Source of the DNA: Tannerella sp.
GTDB taxonomy: Bacteria > Bacteroidota > Bacteroidia > Bacteroidales > Tannerellaceae
NCBI GenBank assembly: GCA_031267485.1
Contig: JAIRYY010000288.1
Span: forward strand, 1-19,047
Direction of reading: 5' to 3'
DNA length: 19,047 nt
In this document: positions 1 to 6,307 of the stretch, piece by piece
How positions within the stretch are numbered: the first letter of the stretch is position 1
Layout of the letters: every line of letters starts with the position of its first letter
Notes under the pieces: model-generated
Told to the model about the DNA's origin: nothing
The model's input: only the letters and a program-made list of their open reading frames with translations
Databases searched by the model: none
Made by a program: the position numbers and the translations under genes

Positions 1-63
1 TGCCGCAATGGCGCCGATTGCGTACATTAGCCACCCCCGTATGATTGATAAAAATCTTTCCAT
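1..63 (-). CDS. Partial CDS, hydrophobic N-terminus, last gene of tail operon
   Basis: Only the first 21 codons are present; the gene runs off the left edge. It begins with ATG three bases after the stop of the preceding minus-strand gene, so it is in the same operon. The visible peptide starts MERFLSIIRGWLMYAIGAIA and is hydrophobic from about residue 4, which suggests an N-terminal membrane segment. By position, after the LysM-like and gp46-like genes, a baseplate or lysis-associated product is possible, but too little is visible to name a family. Confidence 0.55.
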   Translation of the reverse strand, partial: MERFLSIIRGWLMYAIGAIAA

Positions 64-66
64 GTC

Positions 67-348
67 TTATGATACCGTAAATGTTATTCCCACCGCCATA
101 TATCCGATGCCGCCGGAACTCCGTCCATCCGGTTCCATAGCCGTTGCGGGATACAGGTTGTTGATTTTATAGTAATTCATCACGCGTCTGTCTATAGGTG
201 TCGGTTTCAATAGAGTAGAACCAACAGCCATTTTGCCCGTGATTGAACGATCATTTTTGATTGCCATTTCAACCATCGCTTCAATACTGCCGGCTTCACG
301 CACGGCAATATCACCCATCCATTGCCCCTGCTTACTTGTAACTTGCAT
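67..348 (-). CDS. Small LysM-like / tail protein X-like protein
   Basis: A 93-residue product with no signal peptide. Residues about 10-50 (GDIAVREAGSIEAMVEMAIK followed by a GSTLLKP turn) have the layout of a LysM-type domain, as in phage tail protein X (P2) and related baseplate hub accessories: a G-D start, a short helix with alternating hydrophobics, and a closing 'G-x-x-L-x-x-P'. Position downstream of hub, spike and gp46-like genes fits a baseplate role. The C-terminal 40 residues are Gly/Met-rich and not recognised. Its start overlaps the 3' end of the preceding 48-codon ORF by 17 bases. The family assignment is by pattern only. Confidence 0.6.
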   Translation of the reverse strand: MQVTSKQGQWMGDIAVREAGSIEAMVEMAIKNDRSITGKMAVGSTLLKPTPIDRRVMNYYKINNLYPATAMEPDGRSSGGIGYMAVGITFTVS

Positions 349-478
349 TTATTTCAATGTTTTGAGTATCATTCATGGAGATAATCTCATCCCGAACGGA
401 CGCAACACCTCGCGTGTCACGTCCGTCGAGAAAAATGAAAATAAGAACAGAAAGTACCAAGTCTATATTTATATCCAT
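332..478 (-). CDS. Small hypothetical protein (48 aa)
   Basis: A 48-codon frame begins at the ATG at 478 and ends at TAA at 332. It fills the space between the gp46-like and LysM-like genes on the same strand, which is otherwise a 186-base gap in a tightly packed operon. The product begins MDINIDLVLSVLIFIFLDGR: a short acidic start, a hydrophobic stretch around residues 7-17, then a polar tail. The region upstream of the ATG is A/T-rich, as at other starts here. It is not recognised; it could be a small membrane protein or a spurious frame. Confidence 0.4.
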   Translation of the reverse strand: MDINIDLVLSVLIFIFLDGRDTRGVASVRDEIISMNDTQNIEINASYK

Positions 479-534
479 AATGTTCAATTTAATTGCCGTT
501 TATATCCTGTTTGATCGCAGATGCGATGATTCTT

Positions 535-852
535 TTAACTGTTCTCCTCGTTTTCAATTTCAATTTCAATTTCCGCTCCCGATAAGCGTATATTGCCAGT
601 AATGCCCTGCGAGGCGAGTTGTTTTTTCATTTTGCCACGCCAAAAAGGGTCGACCCGTCCGTGTGAGAGCGCCATCACATTACCTCCCAGAAGCGGGTCT
701 TCCTTTATTTCGCCCAGATAAGCTATTAAGAGGCGTTTCACTACGTCCGCTCTATTGTCCCCAATTACGAAACCGCCGGTTATCTTGCCACTGGCGTCAC
801 GCGTGGTCAGGATCGTCAGTTCATCGTTGTCGTCTGTCAGTATTCCTCTCAT
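535..852 (-). CDS. Baseplate protein, Mu gp46 / phage W-like
   Basis: A 105-residue product starting one base after the stop of the spike gene, so it is probably translationally coupled. The N-terminus (ILTDDNDELTILTTRDASGK) and the 'GGFVIGDNRADVVKRLLIAYLGEIKEDPLLG' region resemble gp46 of Mu-like phages, which sits at this place between gp45 and the baseplate wedge genes and helps assemble the baseplate. The last residues are a low-complexity Glu/Ile run (EIEIEIENEENS). Function is inferred from gene order and pattern. Confidence 0.7.
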   Translation of the reverse strand: MRGILTDDNDELTILTTRDASGKITGGFVIGDNRADVVKRLLIAYLGEIKEDPLLGGNVMALSHGRVDPFWRGKMKKQLASQGITGNIRLSGAEIEIEIENEENS

Positions 853-853
853 A

Positions 854-1375
854 TCAGTGCGTTATTTTTTTATTTTCCATATCTGCATAGTTTATCGAAA
901 CGCCCTGCATTTGGCTTGTAAACGCCGTTGCAGCCGCCGCGCCACCATTGCCCACCGTACCGGCCAAGCCTGTCGCAATAGCTATCGAAAGCACCTGGAG
1001 ATAATCTTTGATGCTGTTCATGTTTTGTTCCAGCAGGCCGATTTTTACGAGGCCTCTGTTCGTGCCGTCATTGAACTGTATGCTGTCGCAGTTGACGGCA
1101 ATTTTGTCGACTGCGTCCATGAGGATGACGACAGCGTTGTTGCGGTCGTAATAGCCGACCGCGACGGAAGTGCCTGGTTTCGGAAACAGGGTCACCCCGG
1201 CAGTTTGTGACGTCGTGGCCTGCAGGTTCACGCCGATCAGCTGCGCGCCGCCGTCGACGGGCGTGCAACTGATTGTCCGTTCTGTCGTGTTGACGCTGTC
1301 CACGCGGCAGAGCTTCAGGTATAACTGTTCGCCCCGCGCGGCTGCCTGTTTGATCGCTGTTGCTATTTTGTTCAC
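854..1375 (-). CDS. Baseplate spike protein, Mu gp45 / gpV-like
   Basis: A 173-residue product. Residues about 20-85 look like the OB-fold of phage spike proteins: a short N-terminal helix, then strands with a 'CTPVDGGAQLIGVNL' turn and the characteristic 'GVTLFPKPGTSVAVGYYDRN' loop. In P2 V and Mu gp45 this fold precedes a beta-helical needle that pierces the host outer membrane. The C-terminus is Gly/Ala-rich and helical, without an obvious long beta-helix, so the needle would be short. The start is GTG at 1375, overlapping the hub stop as GTGA, and is supported by a perfect AGGAGG nine bases upstream. Confidence 0.75.
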   Translation of the reverse strand: MNKIATAIKQAAARGEQLYLKLCRVDSVNTTERTISCTPVDGGAQLIGVNLQATTSQTAGVTLFPKPGTSVAVGYYDRNNAVVILMDAVDKIAVNCDSIQFNDGTNRGLVKIGLLEQNMNSIKDYLQVLSIAIATGLAGTVGNGGAAAATAFTSQMQGVSINYADMENKKITH

Positions 1376-2349
1376 TGCGTTTTTCCTCCTATGGTTATTT
1401 CCTGCCGGTAGCCTCCATTGCCGTAACTAATTGTGTTTTTCGTTACGCGGTAGACGCCGCCTTCAGGATGTTCGTTTGTTTTGATTTTGATCAGGTCGAG
1501 CAGCCATGCCGGGTGCGCCGCAAATGAGGTAAACGAGCCGCTGAAGCCCGATATTTTCCATTCGGTAAGTTTTTTGGTCGCCTCGGCTTTCAGTTCCTCC
1601 TCCGTGGTGCTGTACTTGAAATACGAGCGCAGTTCACCGTCGTCGTCACCCACTTCGACCTCTATTTTTTTGCCTGTCCGGTCAGTTCCGCTTGCGCGGA
1701 TGCGCAGTGTTATGTTTTTTGCGTCGTTCCAGACGAGGTCGCTATCGTCGATAATATTGCCCGTTTGCGCGCCGCTGACGCCGCCTTCGATAAAGAGTTG
1801 CTTTGGTCCGGCAATCTGTCCGGTGTGGTCGAATATCATACCGGCATGTAGCGTGCCGTCGCGAAAGAAAAAGGTAAAGCCGTTTTCGGAGAGTTCACCC
1901 AGCAGTGCGGAGACGGTGTCGCAGTCGACGACGTATTTGCCAAAAGTATGCCGGCTGAAGACATTCAACTTTACATCTGCCGGCAGCTGTTCGCGGAGCA
2001 TCTGTTCCAGGTCGGCGTCCGGATAGGTTTTCTTTTTCGCCGGCGTGTTTTTGAGCAGGAACATTTCGTCTTCGCACGTTATTTCGACCGGCGTTTTGGT
2101 CGTAAGGCGGGAAATATAACCGGTAAAAACTTCCGTATTATCACCGTCGTAACCGAGCGAGAAGCTGACCCGGTCGCCGCGTTTTACGGGGATGGCCGTT
2201 TCGCCTTTCCATTTAGTGTTTTTGGGGAGAGTGAATGTGCATTTCTGCGTGATGTTCTCGATATCGCGCTCAATCTCGCACGAACTTATTTTATCGAAAG
2301 TCCATGTCTTTTCAGATTTTATTATTATTTTTGCGGTCAATGAAAACAT
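1372..2349 (-). CDS. Baseplate hub, late control gene D (GPD) / Mu gp44-like
   Basis: A 325-residue product typical in length of phage GPD/gp44-type hub proteins, which sit at the centre of the contractile baseplate and hold the spike. Visible family features are an N-terminal beta-domain, the 'VKRGDRVSFSLGYDGDNTEVF' followed by 'GYIS' pattern, a 'EITCEDEMFLLKNT' segment, and a C-terminal region ending in an 'YRQEITIG' strand. The 3' end overlaps the spike start by four bases. The ATG at 2349 is eight bases from the first ATG of the oppositely oriented gene at 2358. Confidence 0.85.
   Translation of the reverse strand: MFSLTAKIIIKSEKTWTFDKISSCEIERDIENITQKCTFTLPKNTKWKGETAIPVKRGDRVSFSLGYDGDNTEVFTGYISRLTTKTPVEITCEDEMFLLKNTPAKKKTYPDADLEQMLREQLPADVKLNVFSRHTFGKYVVDCDTVSALLGELSENGFTFFFRDGTLHAGMIFDHTGQIAGPKQLFIEGGVSGAQTGNIIDDSDLVWNDAKNITLRIRASGTDRTGKKIEVEVGDDDGELRSYFKYSTTEEELKAEATKKLTEWKISGFSGSFTSFAAHPAWLLDLIKIKTNEHPEGGVYRVTKNTISYGNGGYRQEITIGGKTQ
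1385..1390 (-). promoter_or_regulatory. Strong Shine-Dalgarno AGGAGG for the spike gene
   Basis: On the minus strand AGGAGG ends nine bases before the GTG at 1375. It lies inside the end of the hub gene. It fixes the GTG as the start and is unusual in this window, where nearly all other starts have A/T-rich leaders and no such site. Confidence 0.7.
2326..2333 (+). promoter_or_regulatory. Possible Bacteroides-type -7 element for the knot gene
   Basis: The octamer TATTTTTG matches the Bacteroides primary sigma consensus TAnnTTTG. It lies 30 bases upstream of the plus-strand gene's ATG at 2364, inside the 5' end of the opposing hub gene. I see no good TTTG -33 element at the usual distance, so this is tentative. 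It would let the cargo gene be transcribed independently of the phage late operon. Confidence 0.4.
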
Positions 2350-2357
2350 AGTTTTAA

Positions 2358-2675
2358 ATGTTTATGAAACGGTTTTTTTATGTTGTTTTTGTGATGGCGA
2401 TATTGATATTGACCGCCGGCGCGCCGGTTAAAAATTGCCGGTGCAGGAATATTCCGCTTTTTGGAAAAGTGCGGGTCGTTACTCATCATGCCGATTTTAA
2501 AGTGCGGGTTGTTATCCATCATGCCGGGTTGCATGTTGAAAAAGTAAAGAGCCATGCTAATAGTTGCGGCAAATGGCAGTTTGTGGAACACCATGAAGAT
2601 TTTACCGTTCAGTTTGTGGAGCACCATGAAGATTTTTCTATAAAATACGTTACACATCATGCCGGGTTGCCTTAG
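2358..2675 (+). CDS. Secreted 7(1) septoil-knot domain protein (DUF6150-like), prophage moron
   Basis: Up to 105 residues; the second ATG at 2364 gives a cleaner signal peptide (MKRFFYVVFVMAILILTAG), so I favour 103 residues. The mature part is built of about 11-residue units with the pattern 'hydrophobic-K-V-x-x-V-x-H-H-A/E-D/G' at roughly residues 35-105, with 'GKWQFVEHHEDF' in the middle. This spacing and the 'KWQFV...D.F.VQFV...D' pattern match the 7(1) septoil-knot family (formerly DUF6150) common in Bacteroidetes, in which the chain forms a seven-crossing knot. Five units carry His-His and one a single His. It is the only plus-strand gene in a minus-strand tail operon and its end overlaps the next gene's stop codon, so it is interpreted as a moron. 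Molecular function is unknown. Confidence 0.75.
   Translation: MFMKRFFYVVFVMAILILTAGAPVKNCRCRNIPLFGKVRVVTHHADFKVRVVIHHAGLHVEKVKSHANSCGKWQFVEHHEDFTVQFVEHHEDFSIKYVTHHAGLP
2468..2526 (+). repeat. Direct repeat pair, 26 bp, 33-bp period, in knot gene
   Basis: Two copies of AGTGCGGGTYGTTAYYCATCATGCCG (as 2468-2493 and 2501-2526) differ at only a few positions. The 33-bp period equals one 11-residue protein unit. This suggests recent duplication or homogenisation of repeat units. Confidence 0.8.
2577..2636 (+). repeat. Direct repeat pair, 27 bp, 33-bp period, in knot gene
   Basis: The two copies, 2577-2603 and 2610-2636, begin CAGTTTGTGGARCACCATGA and differ at a single base. The 33-bp period again equals one 11-residue unit. 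Near-identity at DNA level, including third codon positions, points to recent duplication. Confidence 0.85.
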
Positions 2676-3301
2676 TTTTCTTCATAAAATATCTGATAAT
2701 CGAAATCGCTGACCGCGCTTATTGTTATCGCCTGGCGGTTGGTATGGGTCATTTGCTGTATTTTGTAGTCGGTTACGACGAGCCTGTACAGACCTCCATC
2801 GAGGTTAAACATTTCCAGAAAGGGAGACCAGACGTCGATTTGCCTGGCGTCGAGCACGTCAATGAGGTCAAGCATTTCCACCATCGGATATTCATCGCAT
2901 ATAACGCCGTTCGCGTCCGTCGCCACAATGCCCAGTGTTATGTCGATCTCCATGTCGTCTTCGGCGATAAATTCCTTTACCGTACCGCTTCCGCCCACGA
3001 CCGCCGTCGATACGATGCGTTTCTTCTTCGTGACAGAAACGATTGCTTCCGGGATTTCGACCGTCTGCCCGATGGCTTTTATCACAAGCGGGACAATCAC
3101 GTTTTTGCCAAGCATTTCGCTGAGTAACAAACCCGAATTAGGCCCGTTACCGGCCAGCGTTCCGGCCAGGGGTTGCGTAAGCCCGTGATAACCGGCGACG
3201 CCTTTGACACTATTCGTAAGGTTCGTTTCGGGTGTCAGCCGGTAAAGGCGCGACTTCACTGTGTCGCCCAGACTTGCAACCGTAAAAATGTATTTCTTCA
3301 T
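2672..3301 (-). CDS. DUF6046-type baseplate-associated protein
   Basis: A 209-residue product directly downstream of the tape measure gene. The central 'IPEAIVSVTKKKRIVSTAVVG' then 'GTVKEFI' pattern, followed by 'YPMVEMLDLIDVLDA' and 'VWSPFLEMFNLDGGLYRLVV', matches DUF6046 proteins found in Bacteroidales contractile phages. In Mu order this slot is held by gp43/N, between tape measure and hub, so a role in the tail tube initiation or baseplate hub is likely. No enzymatic motif is seen. The function is by position, the family by pattern. Confidence 0.7.
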   Translation of the reverse strand: MKKYIFTVASLGDTVKSRLYRLTPETNLTNSVKGVAGYHGLTQPLAGTLAGNGPNSGLLLSEMLGKNVIVPLVIKAIGQTVEIPEAIVSVTKKKRIVSTAVVGGSGTVKEFIAEDDMEIDITLGIVATDANGVICDEYPMVEMLDLIDVLDARQIDVWSPFLEMFNLDGGLYRLVVTDYKIQQMTHTNRQAITISAVSDFDYQIFYEEN

Positions 3302-3302
3302 G

Positions 3303-5318
3303 TCAGTAAGCTAAATTTACGTCGTTAATACCCTCAATAATCGCCTCTGCAACGATACGTCTAATCTGCGCCGTCGATTCTTTGACCGTTGTCGTTTGCA
3401 CCGTAAATTTTTCAATCAGCGTTTCGATGACGATATTGATGTTTTTGATTTTATTGTCGCCTGCCGACGACCGGGCATTGCTGTTCAGCGTGCTGGTTAT
3501 GTTTAAGTCTCCGGCTGCATCTTCCTTGGCGCCCTCCTCTTTCAACTGTTCTTCGAGCGTGTGTATTTGCGCGAGCGGGTCGTCTTCTTCCGCTTTTTTG
3601 GATGCTGCCTTGGCGTCGGCAAGCGTTTTTTCGTAAGCGTTTGTAAACGATTTGCCTATCTGCGACCAGTTGCCGGTAAAAATTGCTTTCAGGGCCGCAC
3701 CTATGCCATTGATAACAGCCCGGAATCCGTCGCATTTGTTATACAGCCATACGAATAGCGCCGATATGGCGGTAATAGCCAAAGCGATCCATCCGATGAT
3801 GGGAATGCTGTGAATTGCCGTCGATATGGCAGCGCAGGCCACCCTTGCCGTCGTCGCAAAGACGCCGAAAGCGCCACCTGCAGCCGTAAGTGAAAAAGGC
3901 ATCAAAACAAGCGCCTTTATTGCGTTGAAAAGTCCGACCGTGGCAAAACGTCCAATCGCCCAGGTAGCACGGATGACATTTTTAATAAAACCGATGTTAG
4001 CCATACCGGCGCCCATTATCTCGGCGCGCATAAAAGCATATTCGATACCGGCGGCGCGAATGGCGCGCGAGTTCATTATCGTTGCAATGGTATCTTTTAT
4101 TTTAATGCTTCTTACCCATACAAACGCGTGGCCTATCCCGATTAATGCGGGCATCAGTTGAGCCAGCGGGACAAGCGCCGAAGCAATCGTGGACGCCCAG
4201 ATTCCCAAGCTGCCTGTGGCGTTGAACAGGGATATTTTCAGGTCATCGAACCGCGCTTTTATTCTTGCCTGCCGTTCGGCGTAACTATCCATGATAGTTC
4301 CGGCATATTCGTAGGCCGAATTAGTTCCCGTTACCGCTTTTGTATATTCGTCTACCACGTCCAGGTTATCAAGCAGGGCCAGGGCGGCTGCCTGGTTTTC
4401 CATTCCGAACATTTTACTGATTAAAGCGGTATCGCCCATCACCGGTTTCAGCAGGCGCAGGCGGTCGGTAAGCGAGGCTGATTTGTCGCCGAGCGCCTCG
4501 ATATTTACCCCGGCTCCTTCGAGCGCTTCGAGCGATTTTTTGTCCATAAACCGTCCGCGCGAGATAATGTTCATTACGTTGCGTATCGCGATGCCGCCTT
4601 CGCTTCCTTTCTTTCCCGCTTTGTCGAGCACCTGTATGGCGGCATTCAGTTCCTCGAAAGAAACGCCGGCGGCCTTTGCCGACATGCCAGACTGTTCGAG
4701 CGCCTGTTTGATTTGCGGAAGCTCGGCCGATCCGACATTGGCGGCCGCCGACATGACGTTCATCATGTCGGCCATTTCCTGGCTGGCCTGCATCGGGTTG
4801 TCGAGCGAGATGCCGAACTGGTTCATCGCCGTTGTGAGCGTTTCGGTTGCCGCCGCCGCGTCGCCACCCATCGACTTGCTGAGAACTGCCGCCGCGTCGC
4901 CCATCGCTTTCAGCGCTTCGGGGTTTTTTGCTAATTCGGGCGACAGTTGCGAGAGGATAAGCGAGTAGGAGCGTACGGCATTGGTGGCGTCGATACCGAA
5001 TGCTTTGGCGGCATCGCGGGCGTTTTGGCCGATGGTCTGCAGGCCCTGACCGGTTACGCCCGTAATGGCGGAAAGTTCGCGTAAGGAGGAATCGAAATCG
5101 ATGCCGGGCTGGATGGCGGAGTTAAGCGTGTCGCGCAATTTGCTTGCGGCATCGGAAATCATATTGAATTTTAGCGCCAGGCCTCCGAACCGTTCCAAAA
5201 ACGACAGGCTGGTTTTTGCCTGGGTAGTCAGCTTCTTAAAGGCTTCATCAATCTTAACGACACCCGCATAAGCGTTGCCGTCTATGTTTATTGTAAATTT
5301 TACCGTTTTGTCCGCCAT
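3303..5318 (-). CDS. Tail tape measure protein (TP901 family)
   Basis: A 671-residue protein with the features of phage tape measures: an Ala-rich helical N-terminus, the TP901 core at about residues 85-330 ('GVTGQGLQTIGQNARDAAKA', the 'GISLDNPMQASQEMADMMNV' stretch, and 'KQALEQSGMSAKAAGVSFEE'), then several hydrophobic segments after about residue 360 that could insert in the host membrane, and a charged C-terminal coil. It sets tail length and is extruded during DNA ejection. For a contractile phage it is moderately short. It follows the chaperone pair and precedes the DUF6046 gene, the usual order. Confidence 0.93.
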   Translation of the reverse strand: MADKTVKFTINIDGNAYAGVVKIDEAFKKLTTQAKTSLSFLERFGGLALKFNMISDAASKLRDTLNSAIQPGIDFDSSLRELSAITGVTGQGLQTIGQNARDAAKAFGIDATNAVRSYSLILSQLSPELAKNPEALKAMGDAAAVLSKSMGGDAAAATETLTTAMNQFGISLDNPMQASQEMADMMNVMSAAANVGSAELPQIKQALEQSGMSAKAAGVSFEELNAAIQVLDKAGKKGSEGGIAIRNVMNIISRGRFMDKKSLEALEGAGVNIEALGDKSASLTDRLRLLKPVMGDTALISKMFGMENQAAALALLDNLDVVDEYTKAVTGTNSAYEYAGTIMDSYAERQARIKARFDDLKISLFNATGSLGIWASTIASALVPLAQLMPALIGIGHAFVWVRSIKIKDTIATIMNSRAIRAAGIEYAFMRAEIMGAGMANIGFIKNVIRATWAIGRFATVGLFNAIKALVLMPFSLTAAGGAFGVFATTARVACAAISTAIHSIPIIGWIALAITAISALFVWLYNKCDGFRAVINGIGAALKAIFTGNWSQIGKSFTNAYEKTLADAKAASKKAEEDDPLAQIHTLEEQLKEEGAKEDAAGDLNITSTLNSNARSSAGDNKIKNINIVIETLIEKFTVQTTTVKESTAQIRRIVAEAIIEGINDVNLAY

Positions 5319-5333
5319 CTTTTTTTTTGCCGT

Positions 5334-5543
5334 TTAATGTTTTTTGTTTCCGAACAGCGCCGCCAGAAGTTCAGCCTGCGAACGCAGTTTATATCGTTCG
5401 TACCATAGCGCTTCCTGCATTTGCTGCGCCCATTCTACCGGCGTAAGCGTTGCCGGGTCTGTTCCAAAATTTGCACGGATTAAGGCGTTCCCGATAGACA
5501 GCTGACTGCAGGCGTCCCGTTCGTCTATCCGGAACGCCTGCAT
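5334..5543 (-). CDS. Tail assembly chaperone, downstream frame (gp41-FS / GT-like)
   Basis: A 69-codon frame whose ATG (5543-5541) shares one base with the TGA of the preceding gene. It is probably expressed mainly as the C-terminal part of a -1 frameshift fusion with that gene, as in Mu gp41/FS41 and lambda G/GT. The heptamer A AAA AAC lies in frame just before the stop, and a -1 slip there enters this frame exactly. The ATG itself is buried in a strong hairpin, which argues against efficient independent starts. The product (ending AELLAALFGNKKH) is helical and Gln-rich; the T part of such fusions binds the tape measure. It lies directly upstream of the tape measure gene. Confidence 0.7.
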   Translation of the reverse strand: MQAFRIDERDACSQLSIGNALIRANFGTDPATLTPVEWAQQMQEALWYERYKLRSQAELLAALFGNKKH

Positions 5544-5552
5544 CAGTTTTTT
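5507..5552 (-). other. Programmed -1 frameshift signal: A AAA AAC heptamer plus hairpin
   Basis: On the minus strand AAAAAAC (5552-5546) is read as GTA AAA AAC TGA, so the heptamer is in the correct phase for tandem -1 slippage. Three bases later begins a hairpin with arms TGCAGGCGTTCCG (5542-5530) and CGGGACGCCTGCA (5519-5507): 13 consecutive pairs including one G-U, around a 10-base loop. CTGA and TCAG flank the stem and could extend it past a one-base bulge. After the slip the reading frame is CTG ATG CAG GCG, the downstream frame. Slip of the 88-residue form gives an 88+1+69 = 158-residue fusion. Confidence 0.82.
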
Positions 5553-5809
5553 ACGGAAACGGTAAACTGGTTACTCATCCGGTCGAGGGCTGCCGCGCCG
5601 ACCTGCAATTTCAGAAAGCCGTCGTCCCGTATCCATTCCGGACAGTCAACGCAACACTGCGTGAAAAGCATGTCCACAGCCCTTACTTCATCCGTCTTTT
5701 GCAGCTTGTTCATAGCCGACAGCGCCGTCGGATCGGGGCGTTTGAATTTGATTTCCGCGGTCAAACCGCCATCTTCGCTGTTAATCTCTATTATCACTTC
5801 TTTGTTCAT
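5543..5809 (-). CDS. Tail assembly chaperone, upstream frame (gp41 / G-like)
   Basis: The likely start is the ATG at 5809 (MNKEVIIEINSEDGG), giving 88 residues; it follows the A-rich leader AATCAAAAATCAAAAATC that resembles the leader of the capsid gene. A frame extension to 5869 adds 20 low-quality residues. The acidic beta-rich start and 'RPDPTALSAMNKLQKTDEV' region fit the small tail chaperones between tube and tape measure genes in Mu-like phages, which coat the tape measure during tail assembly. It ends in the A AAA AAC heptamer directly followed by TGA. Sequence similarity alone is weak; position and frameshift signal carry the call. Confidence 0.75.
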   Translation of the reverse strand: MNKEVIIEINSEDGGLTAEIKFKRPDPTALSAMNKLQKTDEVRAVDMLFTQCCVDCPEWIRDDGFLKLQVGAAALDRMSNQFTVSVKN

Positions 5810-5876
5810 GATTTTTGATTTTTGATTGGGTATTTTAGAATCTTCAGGGGCCGAATCGTAAATTCTCATTCATGAT

Positions 5877-6302
5877 TCATCCCCATACAATGTGGGATAC
5901 AACCAAATCCAGTTCGACGTTTTGGCTTGTGTCGCCTTCGGCCCATGTGCGGGCGTTTTTGTTGAACTGACAGTTTTTGATCGTATCGTGATGAATTTTT
6001 GTTGCGTCATCGGGCAAATACGACACGATGATGTCGAATGGCAGGATATCCTGCAGTCTCCCGTTCAGTACGTTTGCTTTAATGGCGCGTACCTCCTCGA
6101 TGGTCAGCGTTATTTTGGCCGCACAGGTGATGCGACCTTTGGAGCGCGATATGGGGTAGCGTCCCGCGCCGTAGTTGTTCACGACCTCCTGTTCATCGCT
6201 GTATTCGATTGCCCTGATACCCGTTACCGGTACGCCGCCGATGTTGCAGACGATATCGCCCCACGAGTACTCGTAGCCATTGATTAGTGGTATTCCGTTC
6301 AT
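5877..6302 (-). CDS. Tail tube protein (Mu gpM / XkdM-like)
   Basis: A 141-residue product placed directly after the sheath gene (5-base gap), the fixed sheath-tube order of contractile phages. The N-terminus 'MNGIPLINGYEYSWGDIVCN' then 'IGGVPVTGIRAIEYSDEQEV' and 'GAGRYPISRSKG' is the strand-turn pattern of tail tube proteins that stack as hexameric rings: a beta-sandwich with a loop carrying G-R-P/Y-I. It forms the inner channel for DNA. Length matches the family. Confidence 0.85.
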   Translation of the reverse strand: MNGIPLINGYEYSWGDIVCNIGGVPVTGIRAIEYSDEQEVVNNYGAGRYPISRSKGRITCAAKITLTIEEVRAIKANVLNGRLQDILPFDIIVSYLPDDATKIHHDTIKNCQFNKNARTWAEGDTSQNVELDLVVSHIVWG

Positions 6303-6307
6303 ATTCT

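Noticed and set aside
2337..2660. A 107-codon minus-strand frame opposite the septoil-knot gene
   Set aside because: Its repeats (KIFMVLHKLNGKIFMVFHKL) are the antisense of the knot repeats; the plus frame has a signal peptide and a recognisable family pattern.
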